64,000 nucleotides of DNA from JACKII01 sp965202745 (GTDB taxonomy: Bacteria > Pseudomonadota > Alphaproteobacteria > Bin95), in assembly GCA_965202745.1 (NCBI GenBank), contig CBDBCB010000012.1, positions 62,001-126,000 of the forward strand. The letters run 5' to 3'. The stretch's first letter is position 1. Every line of letters starts with the position of its first letter. The translations under genes were made by a program, and so were the position numbers. Shown here piece after piece: positions 35,916 through 45,610 of the stretch. The notes under the pieces are model-generated. The model saw nothing but the letters and a program-made list of their open reading frames with translations, was not told the DNA's origin and did no database searches.

Positions 35916-36470
35916 TTACAGCTTTGGCAGCGTTACGCCACGCTGGCCCATATACTTGCCCGCCCGGTCGGCATAGGAGACTTCGCAGGCCTCCTCCGCC
36001 TTCAGGAACAGGAACTGGCAGGCGCCTTCATTGGCATAAATGCGCGCTGGCAGCGGCGTGGTGTTGGAGAATTCCAGTGTCACATGCCCCTCCCATTCCG
36101 GCTCCAGCGGCGTCACGTTCACGATGATGCCACAACGCGCATAGGTGGATTTGCCCAGGCAGATCACCAGCACGTCGCGCGGGATGCGGAAATACTCCAC
36201 TGTCCGGGCCAGTGCGAACGAGTTCGGCGGAATAACGCAAACATCGGTATCGCGCTCCACAAAGCTCTGGTCGGAAAATGCTTTGGGATCGACGATTACC
36301 GAATCGACATTGGTGAATATCCGGAACTCCGGCGCGACCCGCGCGTCATAGCCATAGCTGGACAGGCCATACGAGATCGTGCCGTCCCGGTGTTGCCGGT
36401 CGGCAAACGGCTCGATCATGCCATTGCTTACCGCCTGCTCACGAATCCAGCGGTCGGGCATGATGCTCAT
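35916..36470 (-). CDS. dcd: dCTP deaminase
   Basis: 184 residues, intact. Converts dCTP to dUTP in pyrimidine deoxynucleotide synthesis. Typical blocks: LSSYGYDARVAPEFRIF, LGKSTYARCGIIVNVTPLEP (includes the substrate-binding Ser-Arg pair region) and HVTLEFSNTTPLPARIYANE, which holds the catalytic Glu. Gap of 28 bases to murA on the same strand. Confidence 0.93.
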   Translation of the reverse strand: MSIMPDRWIREQAVSNGMIEPFADRQHRDGTISYGLSSYGYDARVAPEFRIFTNVDSVIVDPKAFSDQSFVERDTDVCVIPPNSFALARTVEYFRIPRDVLVICLGKSTYARCGIIVNVTPLEPEWEGHVTLEFSNTTPLPARIYANEGACQFLFLKAEEACEVSYADRAGKYMGQRGVTLPKL

Positions 36471-36475
36471 GGCGT

Positions 36476-36700
36476 TTAGTTCCTTTTCTGCTCGGTCTGC
36501 TCGTCGGTTTCAGGTGCGGCACCATCATTCGGCTCCACGGCTGATTCTGAAAGGTCTTTGCGCGCGGCGGATTGCGCCTTGCGCCGCCGCAGGTTCGCCC
36601 GCAGCGCCTCGGCCAGCCGCTCATCCTTGCCGGATGCCGGCCGTCCTTTCGCCATCTTCTTATCCGCGCCATCTTGGTCCGCGCCACCGCTATCGGCCAT
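36476..36700 (-). CDS. Small conserved-looking hypothetical protein
   Basis: 74 residues, highly charged, no hydrophobic segment. Central Arg-rich helix RLAEALRANLRRRKAQSAAR flanked by acidic low-complexity ends. Six bases before dcd on the same strand. Short proteins with this ALRANLRRRK helix are, to my recollection, common in Alphaproteobacteria, but I cannot assign a function. Confidence 0.6.
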   Translation of the reverse strand: MADSGGADQDGADKKMAKGRPASGKDERLAEALRANLRRRKAQSAARKDLSESAVEPNDGAAPETDEQTEQKRN

Positions 36701-36846
36701 CGTTCCTGCCTGCCGCCATAAATGGGTATCGGGCCCGCCTTTATGTACCCAATCTGCGACAGGTCAAGCCGTCGCGCCCGAATATGAGCCGACAGGCTTG
36801 CCACGCCGCGAACAAACTGGCATGAAGCGCGCCTGTTTGCAGTTGG

Positions 36847-36921
36847 GCCGCCGTAGCTCAGTGGTAGAGCGCGTCATTGGTAATGACGAGGTCGAGTGTT
36901 CAATCCACTCCGGCGGCACCA
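36847..36921 (+). tRNA. tRNA-Thr (anticodon GGT)
   Basis: 75 bases including encoded CCA. Acceptor GCCGCCG / CGGCGGC with discriminator A, D stem GCTC / GAGC, anticodon stem CGTCA / TGACG with loop TTGGTAA (anticodon GGT, reads ACC and ACT), 5-base variable loop AGGTC, T stem GAGTG / CACTC with loop TTCAATC. All stems pair fully. Confidence 0.97.
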
Positions 36922-37380
36922 TGCCTACTGCCTGCAACCCCACCAGAAAATCAATTGCTTCGCTGCCTCGGACCGGAGCGGCGGGCCCAACCTATTGCTG
37001 CCGCTAAGCTTTGCGGACAGAAAACGGTACTATTTTACACATGAACATTGCCGGGCTGACCGTTCACTTTTACTACCCAAATACCTTTTTCAATACACTA
37101 ACCCACTAAATTCACTCATAAGGATACTATTCGGTGTCTCTATGAAAAATATTTTTACGATAGTAATTCAACAATAATTCAACCTTTCTTTGCAATTCGC
37201 GCTCCTTGCATTGTTTGCGGACAACCCGCGTTAAGTCCGGGATTTGGAGAAGAGCAAGCCATTCGGTCTGTCCGGCCGTCTCCTGTTGTGACTGCGTCTT
37301 TGCTGGCTGTCTGACAGCCGAGTGCAGCCGTTCCCTGCCGCCGCTTGTCGTTTCCAAGACCCGGTCAAAAGGAGCTGAAG
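36922..37380. other. Intergenic region downstream of tRNA-Thr
   Basis: About 460 bases. AT-rich from 37020 to 37200, then normal composition. No gene I can support; no integrase or repeated tRNA 3' end is seen. AAGGAG at 37368-37373 is the ribosome site of the next gene. Confidence 0.45.
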
Positions 37381-40300
37381 ATGGCGCTGACGATCGACGT
37401 TACCGGCACGGGGCTGGACGCTGGCCCGGATTACCAGACCAACACCGGACAATTGCCCCCGTCTGTTACCGTCGTCGATGACGGCGACCGCTTCGGCTTT
37501 GATATTTCCGATACCACCAAAGTCACTTTGCCCGAAGCCGCCCTGACGGATTCCTACTTCAACAGCAACGCCTTCTCTGCATCGCTGTCGTGATGGCGCG
37601 GCCAGTTCCGGGCAGCTATTCCGCATTCACTCAAGCCTGCATGTTTCCGTGAACAGCGCCGGCGCGTTCCGCGTTGACTTCACCAATGACTCCAACGTCC
37701 GCTCCACCCTGAACAGCAGCGCCACTTCCGCCCTGGACGGCAACTGGCACGACCTTCTCATCTCTTATGATGGCAGCCAGGGAACGTTCGAAATTTCGCT
37801 CGACAATGCCTTGCTGGTCAGCAGGACCGCCAGCGGCGACACGAAAAGCGGCGGACAATGGGGTCTGAATTTCGGCAGCGCCTGGGGTGCCACCGCCTTT
37901 GACGGGCTGATCGATGACGTCCGGGTCGAAAACACGGCATTACAGATTGTCTCCCCGCCTCCTCCGCCGGCGCCGCTGACCACGGTTTCGATCGACTTCA
38001 CTGGCCCCGGCACCCCGCCGGGACTGACGCTAATCGGCGACGCCCATATCAGCGCGGGCGGCACACTGCAATTGGATGGCGCGGGCGACTTCGCCTTCCT
38101 GGCGGCATCGCCGACATGGTCCAACCCTACCTATCTCTCTGCCAGCATCGACTTCCGCTTCGACGACCCGAACGACCTTGCCTACGCCCGGCCGCTCTAC
38201 AATGACGGCATCTTTGGCTTTGATGCCAAGGGCAATGCGCTCAACGCCATGGTGATGACTGAGACCGGCAAGCAGAACATTTATATTGGCGGTATCGATT
38301 TCAGCGACCTGCAATGGCACAAGGTCGAGATGAGTATCGACGCTGACGCCAACCACCTGGTGATCATGGTTGACGATGAAACCGTCGTTGACTGCACCAA
38401 CCTGGACCTTGTGCTGCCCGCCTCCATTGACTCAACCAACGTCGGCGGAATTGGTTGGGGACGCTGGCTGCCGGGAGAAATCGACAATGTCAGCATCACC
38501 GCCGGCACCCGGCACGCCTACCAATCTGGCCCCGGCAGTCGGCAACGCTGACCCTGCAATCGGCTCCAATACCGGTGCCTACACCAAGTTCAATCAATAT
38601 GCGACGGCCCCCTTTATTGACCGGATGAAGGGCGCACACGAGTGGGATGGCGAATTCGCCCGCTACCTGCATTCCACCGGCTCCGTGCATGCCTTCCGCG
38701 ATACGGATGTCTTCAGCGGCACGGGTGTGGTGGCCGACCTGACTTTCACGCCACAGACAATCCTCAGCATCGACCCGATCCTCTCGTTGTCACGGTTCGT
38801 CGACGGCTTGATTAATCAGGCCGAATATGTGGCGATTTTCGCTGACATCGACGCCCACTTTCAGATTCAAACCGGCATCAGCGGCAATTCAGAACTGGTC
38901 GGGCGGCTGCGCACCACCGATCCATTCGAGTTGATGGCGCGTTTCGACAGCGACATCGGCATGACCCTGGGCCAGTTGCGTGATTCTGGTCAGGCTATCG
39001 TCACCTCCTATGACCGCTCGGCCGACTTCAGCGATCTGCAACTGGATAAAAACGGCTGGCCTATTCATCCGCCGGTCGATGTTGCTGGTGGGGAAGGCGA
39101 AGCGTCCAGCATCGTCATGTGGTACCCGGCAGAGGCGACCAACGCACCGGACAGCATTTATTCCGGCAATTTCTATCTGATTGCCGACGGCGAGGGCACG
39201 CTGGAGCTATTCCAGGGCGGCGGCGGCGTGCTGAATATGAACGGCATTCAGATCGATGGCCCGACCACGGTGCCGTTCTCCTATACGCCGAACGGCTCGT
39301 TTGTCCGCCTGACGATTGCAAGTTCCGACCCCAACGATACAGGCGAATACATCCGCAACGCCCGCATCGTGCACGAAGACCACATGGAACTGTTCGAGGC
39401 AGGGGAAATCTTCACGCCGGAATTCATTGAACTGCATCAGGACGACCGGGTTCTGCGCTGGATGGACGCCCAGGAAATCAATGACAACCCCATCCATGCC
39501 GAAGGCGATTTCGCCGATGGGCCAGACCTAAACTACTATACGTTCAACCTCGGCACGGACGAGACCACACCCAACGGCTTCTCCATCGACGCCATTGTCG
39601 CCTTCTCCAACAAGACCGGTGTCGATCCCTGGATCAACATCCCGATCAACGCCTCCGACGCCTATGTTCAGGGCATGGCGGAATACATCGAAGCCAATCT
39701 CGACCCCAAGCTGAAACTGCACCTGGAGCTTGGGAACGAGAACTGGAATCCCATTTTCGATACCTACCAATATGCCCGCACTGAATCGCTCGCAAAGTGG
39801 GACGAGCTGGAACTGCAAACCGACGGCTCCGGCAATTTCGTCCTCGACGGCAGTGGCGATCTGATCGTGCTGAACGACGGCTATTTCTTCTCGTTCGACG
39901 ATGCAGTGGCCAACGGCTACGCGACGCTCGACGATCTCACGACAGAGCTGAACCTTGGCCATGGGATCTATGCCGACTGGCGCGCGGCCGGCGAATGGAC
40001 CACCATGCGGGCAACCCAGGTGGCGGAGATTTTCGACTCCGTCTTTACCGCCGCCGACCCGGCAACGGCTGATGCCAGGATCGAGCATATTATTGCCACC
40101 CAAGCCGTCAGCCCAGACACCTCCAGCGTCCTGCTTGCCCGTGCCCTCTGGCAGGAGACGGAGCCCGGCTCCTGGAGCGATCCGGCGGCCCAGTTTGAAT
40201 CGCTCGCGGTAAACGCCTATTTCGGCGGCACAGCCGGGTCCCGGCACGGCGACCTGGTGGACTACTGGCTCGACACCATGACCGCGCAGGAAGCCCAGGA

Positions 40301-41680
40301 TATGCTGGTACGCCAACTCAGCGCCGGCCTGGACCCGAATCTGAACCTCATCGCCTTCAACGGTGGCCTGATCGATGGCGCTGGATTGGTCGATCCGAAC
40401 CAGGTATCACCGGCGTCTCCTATAACGCGAACCTGATCGTCGATGTGTTCGATGCAATCTATTGGAACAATGATAGCGTCAAAGACGATATCGAGGGCGG
40501 CGTCGGCATCACGACCAACGCCGACATCCTAGTCGGGGCTGACGTCCACAACTATGTCCGCCTGATAACGGAGACCTCCGGCAATACCGCGTTGCAATTG
40601 CGCGTCGATCCCATCTCCGGCTCATTCGAAACCGTGCTGGAATATGACAGCCTCCTGTCCACGACCATCGACCAGATAATTGCCGAAGGCACGCTGTTCG
40701 TCCGGGCGACCAACAGCATGGCGGATACCATCAACAACGCCATCATCCCGCAAAAGGCGCTGGCCGACGCCGGCGGCCTGAACCTGATCGCTTACGAGGG
40801 CAGGCAGCACCTGGCCGCTGCCTCTTGGGGGCCATTCGCCGCCAACCAGTCGAACACTGCCCTGACCGACCTGTTCTCGGATGTGAACGCCGCGCCGGAG
40901 ATGGGTGACCTCTACGCCCTGTTCTTCGACGCATGGCAGACTGCGGGCGGTGGCCTCTTCGCCCACTATGCCGACTATGGCGGCACCTCGATCTATGGCA
41001 GCTGTGGCACCATCGCCTATCTTGGAGAGCAGCACGAGGCGGGCACCGTTACGCCCAAGTTCGATGCCCTGCAAGCCTTGAACACCACCGCCCCCTGGTG
41101 GACGGCAGACGCGCGCGACCCGGGCGCTTTCCTGCAAGGCATCACCGAGATCGGCACCGCCGGCGACGACACGCTTGTCGGCACCGTCGAAGAAGACCTG
41201 CTCATCGGCCTGGATGGCAACGACAGCCTGACCGGTGGCCCAGGCGATGACAGCCTGTCCGGCGGCGCGGGCACCAACATTGTCGATGCGGGCGATGACC
41301 TCATCCTGCTGGCCAGCACGGCCGACACGATCGACGGCGGCGCAGGGTTCGACATGGTCAAGCTGGCAGGCGGCCTGACTGCACTGGACCTGGCTGCCCT
41401 GAACGCCACTAACGTTGAAGCGCTCGATCTTCGCGACGCCGCGCATTCGGATCTAACGCTCAGCGCCAGCGATGTCTTTGCCTTCTCGCCGACCTTCAGC
41501 CTGACGGTGTTTGTATAAACCGACGATACGCTCCTGTTGACTGGTTTCAGCCATCAAAGCAGTACACCCGACGGCGGGGGCAGTGTTCACGTTTATGACG
41601 GTACCGTTTCTAGCGAAATCGTGTCTCTAACTGTAATCACCGACAACCATCTGGCAGCAGATATACAAATGTTCCCATAA
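37381..41680 (+). pseudogene. Large secreted RTX protein with LamG-like and glycoside-hydrolase-like domains, disrupted
   Basis: Reassembles to roughly 1,430 codons. Order: N-terminal concanavalin/LamG-like domain (LDGNWHDLLISYDGSQGTFE), a proline hinge, a second LamG-like domain (SASIDFRFDDPNDLAYARPL; DLQWHKVEMSIDADANH), a long central region resembling clan-A glycosidases (KLHLELGNENWNPIF, where the NE pair would be the acid/base; LNLIAYEGRQHLA, where Glu would be the nucleophile), then calcium-binding nonapeptides (AGDDTLVGT, DGNDSLTGG, GDDSLSGGAG) typical of type I secretion. Lesions: frameshifts near 37585, 38500 and 40405, and an in-frame TAA at 41516-41518, after which 53 codons remain open. 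Start ATG 37381 has AAGGAG upstream. No secretion genes nearby. Confidence 0.8.
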
Positions 41681-41774
41681 GCGATTGGTTAAATTCCCGT
41701 CGTTGGAACCTGCACAAAGCAAAATGAATGTGCACGTGGTATTGTTCAGATGGTCGCCAACCCGGCTGCCATTT

Positions 41775-41832
41775 GGCCGGCACCCGGCCTTTTTAATGTC
41801 CCGTCTGGGGAGTATTTGGATGCTCCCCTTTT
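41775..41832 (+). terminator. Two tandem hairpin terminators
   Basis: First: GGCCGG-CAC-CCGGCC followed by TTTTT (41775-41794). Second: GGGGAG / CTCCCC with a 10-base loop followed by TTTT (41807-41832). They end the RTX gene transcript. Confidence 0.8.
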
Positions 41833-41952
41833 GGGCTAATCAACCTGGCGGATACTCTCGCGCTTTTAAAATCTGCATACTTGGGTTAATTGATCATCTG
41901 CACGAATAGCGCCGCGCCGATAGAAAAACAAACGGCGCAGATAGGAGATGGA

Positions 41953-42868
41953 ATGAGAAACTGGCCACCCGCATTGCGCGTGGGGTTTGGAGCGAGCCTT
42001 GCCGCAATCGGCATCGCATGCGTTCTGACAGTGGATCTTGCCATAGCCGCGAACGCCACCGTCAAGCCCCCTAACACCGCTCAGGCACGGACGGTTAACT
42101 GCTACAATCAGGCTGCCAATATCCTCTCCACCGTCGGGCAGGCTGCGTGCAAATACCAGATCATTTCCGCCGACCAGGCGAATGCCATCCAGGAGGAGCG
42201 GCGCTCGTATATCCGGCGTTCCATGCGCAACGCCCACCCCAGTCCGAGCAAGAGCAATGTCAGCTCATTCGGCTCCGGGTTTTTCGTTCATCCGGCGGGC
42301 TATGCGGTCACCAACAACCAGGTTACCGACCGCTATCGTCAAATCTCGCTGCTGACCAGTGACGGCTCGTCGGTTCCGGCCACCTTGGTCGCCTCCTCAT
42401 CGCGGGAGGATCTGACCCTGCTGAAGACCAGCACGTCCCGCAAAGCCTTTGCTACCATCAAAAAAAGCCCGGCTCGCCAAAGGCACAACGCTGGAGGTGA
42501 TCGGCTTTCCAGTGCGCAAATTGCCCAGGCGTGAGCCCAAATCGGTCAAAGGCACCTTCGTTGGCGAGCGCCCGTTGGAAAGCGGCGGCGGTGTGTTGAA
42601 AATCGACGTGCAGGTCTGGCAGGGCTCCAGCGGCAGCCCGGTCATTGACCGGCAAGGCGATGTTGTCGGCATGATCTTTGCCAAAGCCAACATCCCTGCC
42701 ATCTTTCAGAAGACCGGCCGGTCCGCAAACGACCGGGCCTATGCCATGCCGTCGCGCGTGCTCTCCGCCTTCCTCAAACGGAAAAAGGTGGAGCCGCGGC
42801 GTCCCGCCAACAGCAAGGCTCCAGCATCACCCGGCGACTACCTGGTCCGGGTCGACTGCTTCCACTGA
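41953..42868 (+). pseudogene. Trypsin-like serine protease, frameshifted, catalytic His replaced
   Basis: ATG 41953 (AGGAG upstream) gives a signal peptide ending near LAIAANA. Protease blocks: FGSGFFVHPAGYAVTNNQV, SREDLTLLKTS (Asp) and WQGSSGSPVIDRQGDVVGMIF (Ser). In S1 relatives the first block reads TNNHV; here Gln replaces the catalytic His. A run of seven A (42460-42466) where six are expected shifts the frame (ATIKK joined to ARLAKGTTLEVIGFP in the next frame). The two changes together indicate loss of protease activity, though a His-less pseudoenzyme before the frameshift cannot be excluded. Confidence 0.82.
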
Positions 42869-42982
42869 AGCCGGCAACACCGCTCTCAATTTCTTGCGCC
42901 GATGTTAATCGAATTGTCACGAATTTCGGTGATAGTCCGTTAATTGCAGCCAGCCGGAAAACCGGCGCTAGAGAGAGCTTAA

Positions 42983-43809
42983 ATGGAACCGTCTTACCTA
43001 TCCCAACCCGACCTTTCGTCCGTCCCCGCCTCCGCCCACCGCTGGGCGTTGTTTCTGGATTTCGATTCGTGCTTTGCCACTGCAGGCCTGGAGGGCATGT
43101 CCGTCGCCGTTTCGCCCGAAACCCGCTACACCCTCATTCGATTATTCATGCGTTCGGCGGTGCCGTGGTTCTGCTGACCGGCCGCTCCCTGCTGGAAGTG
43201 GATCGGCTGGTTGGACTGCCGGACCTACCGGTCGCAGCCGGCAATGGCCGGGAACTGCGCTCGCTCCGGAAAAGCGCTGCGGCTTCCGTCTTCGCCGGCG
43301 AAGGCGGTTAGATCGCCTGGGCCAGCGCTGGCCCTGCGGAAGCCGCACTCCGCGACTCTATACGGGCGGACGAGCCATACCTGCCGGCGGAAAGCATGCT
43401 GGCAGCCTCCGCCCTCAGCCGCATTTATGCGCCACTGGCCCCGAACGCGCCGGCCATTTCTGTCCCCGAAGTACCCGCTCGCCAATCATCCGACCCAATC
43501 GCAGCAGAGGCCATGCAACTCTGCACGCAAATGCTGGGCCGGTACACCGGCGACGCCGTGCTGATGACCGGTGCCCGCGGCGGGCTCTATCTTGCCAGCG
43601 ACGCGCTGCAAACGTGGGGCAGCGCTCTCAACGCCAGTCTGTTCTATGAAAGCTTCCTGGAAAAAGGGCAGTTCCGGCCCTATATAGAACAGGTACCAGT
43701 TAACCTGATCACCGCACCGAACCCCGCTTTCACCGGCCTTTCCGCGCTTCTTTCGCCCGCCGTGCCGGAGGCCGGACCGGGAGCCGCGGCACCTGGACGG
43801 CTTGCCTGA
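42983..43809 (+). pseudogene. Deletion fusion of trehalose-phosphatase (otsB) start and glucokinase (glk) end
   Basis: The first part from ATG 42983 reads HRWALFLDFDSCFA (HAD phosphatase motif I with the usual DG changed to DS) and, after a frameshift near 43125, HAFGGAVVLLTGRSLLEVDR with LPDLPVAAGNGRELR, typical of trehalose-6-phosphatase. The second part reads SVFAGEGG, an in-frame TAG (43309-43311, expected Gln), then IAWASAGPAEAALRDSIRAD and GDAVLMTGARGGLYLASDAL to SLFYESFLEKGQFRPYIEQV, which is the C-terminal half of a glucokinase of the bacterial glk type. So about 100 codons of one gene are joined to about 180 of another with the middle of both missing. Confidence 0.72.
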
Positions 43810-43865
43810 ATTTTCTCGCCGCGGCATCACCGCCGCATTGATGAAGCCAATAGGATACAGACGCC

Positions 43866-45056
43866 ATGCCAGCTTTTAACACCCTCGATGACCTGGAAGT
43901 CACCGGCAAGCGCGTGTTGGTGCGCCTCGACCTGAACGTGCCTATGGCTGACGGCCAGGTCTCCGACATGACCCGGATCGAGCGCTCGGCCCCCACCGTG
44001 CGGGAGCTGGCGGAAAAAGGGGCGAAAGTCGTTGTTCTGGCCCATTTTAGCCGCCCTAAAGGCAAGCCCAATGCTGAGCTGAGCCTGGCTCCTATCGCTA
44101 CCGCCTTTGCCTCGGTCCTGGAGCAGGACGTCGCCTTCGCACCGGATTGCGTCGGCGCCGCCGCCGTTGTGGAAGGTCTCTCCAATGGCGGCGTTGCCCT
44201 GCTCGAAAACGTGCGCTTCCACGCGGGGGAAGAGAAAAACAACCCGGCCTTCATCGCCAAGCTCGCCGCGCTGGGCGACATCTACATTAACGATGCGTTC
44301 TCCGCCGCTCACCGCGCCCACGCCTCCACCGAAGGCCTGGCCCACGCGCTGCCGTCTGCGGCTGGCCGCCTGATGGAAGCCGAACTGGTAGCGCTCGATT
44401 CCGCGCTGGGTGATCCGGCCCGGCCTGTTGCCGCGCTGGTCAGCGGCGCGAAGGTCTCCAGCAAGCTCGACGTGCTCACCAACCTGATGGAGAAAGTCGA
44501 CACGCTGATCATCGGCGGCGGCATGGCAAACACGTTCCTCTATGCCCAAGGCAAGGAAATCGGCACCAGCCTCTGCGAGAAAGATCTGGCAGACACCGCG
44601 CGTCAGATCATGGCAAAGGCCGCAGCGAGCGGCTGCACCATCCTGCTGCCCAAGGACGTAACCATCGCCCGCGAGTTCAAGGCCGGCGCCGCATCCGAAG
44701 TCGTCTCCGCAGACGCCTGCCCCAGCGATGCAATGATCCTGGACATCGGACTCGACGCGATTGAGGAACTGGAAGCCCGTCTGGCGGAAACCAAAACCCT
44801 GGTTTGGAACGGCCCCATAGGCGCGTTCGAGATCAAGCCGTTCGACCGTGGCACCAATGCCGTGGCGCAAGCCGCCGCGGCAGCAACCCGCGCAGGCAAT
44901 ATGGTGACGGTTGCGGGTGGTGGCGACACCGTCGCGGCGCTGGCCAAGGCGGGTGTGGTCGATCAGTTTTCCTATGTCTCGACCGCAGGCGGTGCTTTCC
45001 TGGAGTGGCTTGAGGGCAAGGAACTGCCCGGTGTCGCGGCACTGACCAAGGACTAA
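43866..45056 (+). CDS. pgk: Phosphoglycerate kinase
   Basis: 396 residues, intact. Glycolytic/gluconeogenic transfer of phosphate between 1,3-bisphosphoglycerate and ADP. N-domain substrate site RLDLNVPMADGQVSDMTRIE and ENVRFHAGEEKNNPAF; hinge and C-domain nucleotide site VSGAKVSSKLDVLTNL, IIGGGMANTFL, VWNGPIGAFE and GGGDTVAALAKAG. Immediately followed by a YbaK-domain gene (6-base gap), so cotranscribed. Confidence 0.96.
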   Translation: MPAFNTLDDLEVTGKRVLVRLDLNVPMADGQVSDMTRIERSAPTVRELAEKGAKVVVLAHFSRPKGKPNAELSLAPIATAFASVLEQDVAFAPDCVGAAAVVEGLSNGGVALLENVRFHAGEEKNNPAFIAKLAALGDIYINDAFSAAHRAHASTEGLAHALPSAAGRLMEAELVALDSALGDPARPVAALVSGAKVSSKLDVLTNLMEKVDTLIIGGGMANTFLYAQGKEIGTSLCEKDLADTARQIMAKAAASGCTILLPKDVTIAREFKAGAASEVVSADACPSDAMILDIGLDAIEELEARLAETKTLVWNGPIGAFEIKPFDRGTNAVAQAAAAATRAGNMVTVAGGGDTVAALAKAGVVDQFSYVSTAGGAFLEWLEGKELPGVAALTKD

Positions 45057-45062
45057 GCCCGG

Positions 45063-45548
45063 ATGCCGCTCGGCAACGCTTCTGTGCAACGGGTCCAGGA
45101 TGCGCTGACGGCCGCCGGTTCCAGCGCATCGGTCATCGCTTTGGCGGAGACCGCGCGCAGCGCCCAGGAAGCGGCGGACAGCATTGGCTGTGAACTGGGC
45201 GCGATCGTCAAATCGCTTGTGTTTGCGGTGGATGGCAAGGCGGTCATGGCGCTGGTGGCGGGCGACAGGCGCTGCAACGAGAAGGCCCTGCCCTCCGCTC
45301 TCGGTCTTTCCGGTAAAGCAAAGCGCGCCTCAGCCGAACTGGTGCGGCAGGCAACCGGCTACGCCATCGGCGGCGTCTCTCCCATCGGCCACCCGGCCCC
45401 GCTTCCCCTGGTGATTGACGCTAGCCTCAGCCGTTTCGAATCGATCTACGCCGCGGCGGGTCATCCCCATTGCGTCTTCCGCACCACGCCCGACGAACTC
45501 CAGCGTCTGACAGGCGGTGCGGTCTCGGAAAGCATCGGCTTGGCGTAA
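45063..45548 (+). CDS. YbaK/EbsC-type aminoacyl-tRNA deacylase
   Basis: 161 residues. Editing domain: NSVQRVQDAL-like start, IGCELGAIVKSLVFAVDGKA with the conserved Lys, and ATGYAIGGVSPIGHPAPLPL, the GGVSPxG loop that holds mischarged tRNA. Such free-standing proteins hydrolyse misacylated Cys- or Ala-tRNAs (proline tRNA editing). Intact; located between pgk and a CoA transferase. Confidence 0.88.
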   Translation: MPLGNASVQRVQDALTAAGSSASVIALAETARSAQEAADSIGCELGAIVKSLVFAVDGKAVMALVAGDRRCNEKALPSALGLSGKAKRASAELVRQATGYAIGGVSPIGHPAPLPLVIDASLSRFESIYAAAGHPHCVFRTTPDELQRLTGGAVSESIGLA

Positions 45549-45610
45549 CACGCTGGTCTGCGTTATCAAGCAGCACGACCGACAATATCCAACAGAGGAC
45601 CAAGCGCCCG

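Noticed and set aside
37127..37357. A 76-codon gene on the minus strand downstream of tRNA-Thr
   Set aside because: No ribosome site, unusual composition and no recognisable pattern; partly lies in AT-rich DNA.
36847..37380. Integration site of a genomic island at tRNA-Thr
   Set aside because: No integrase and no repeated tRNA 3' end were found in the window; the neighbouring large secreted gene alone is not enough.
187..43311. Reassignment or suppression of TAG (several genes have in-frame TAG)
   Set aside because: TAA and TGA interrupt genes as well, frameshifts and deletions occur in the same genes, and TAG is the normal stop of intact genes such as livG, fur, nadA and the enoyl-CoA hydratase at 46983-47786.
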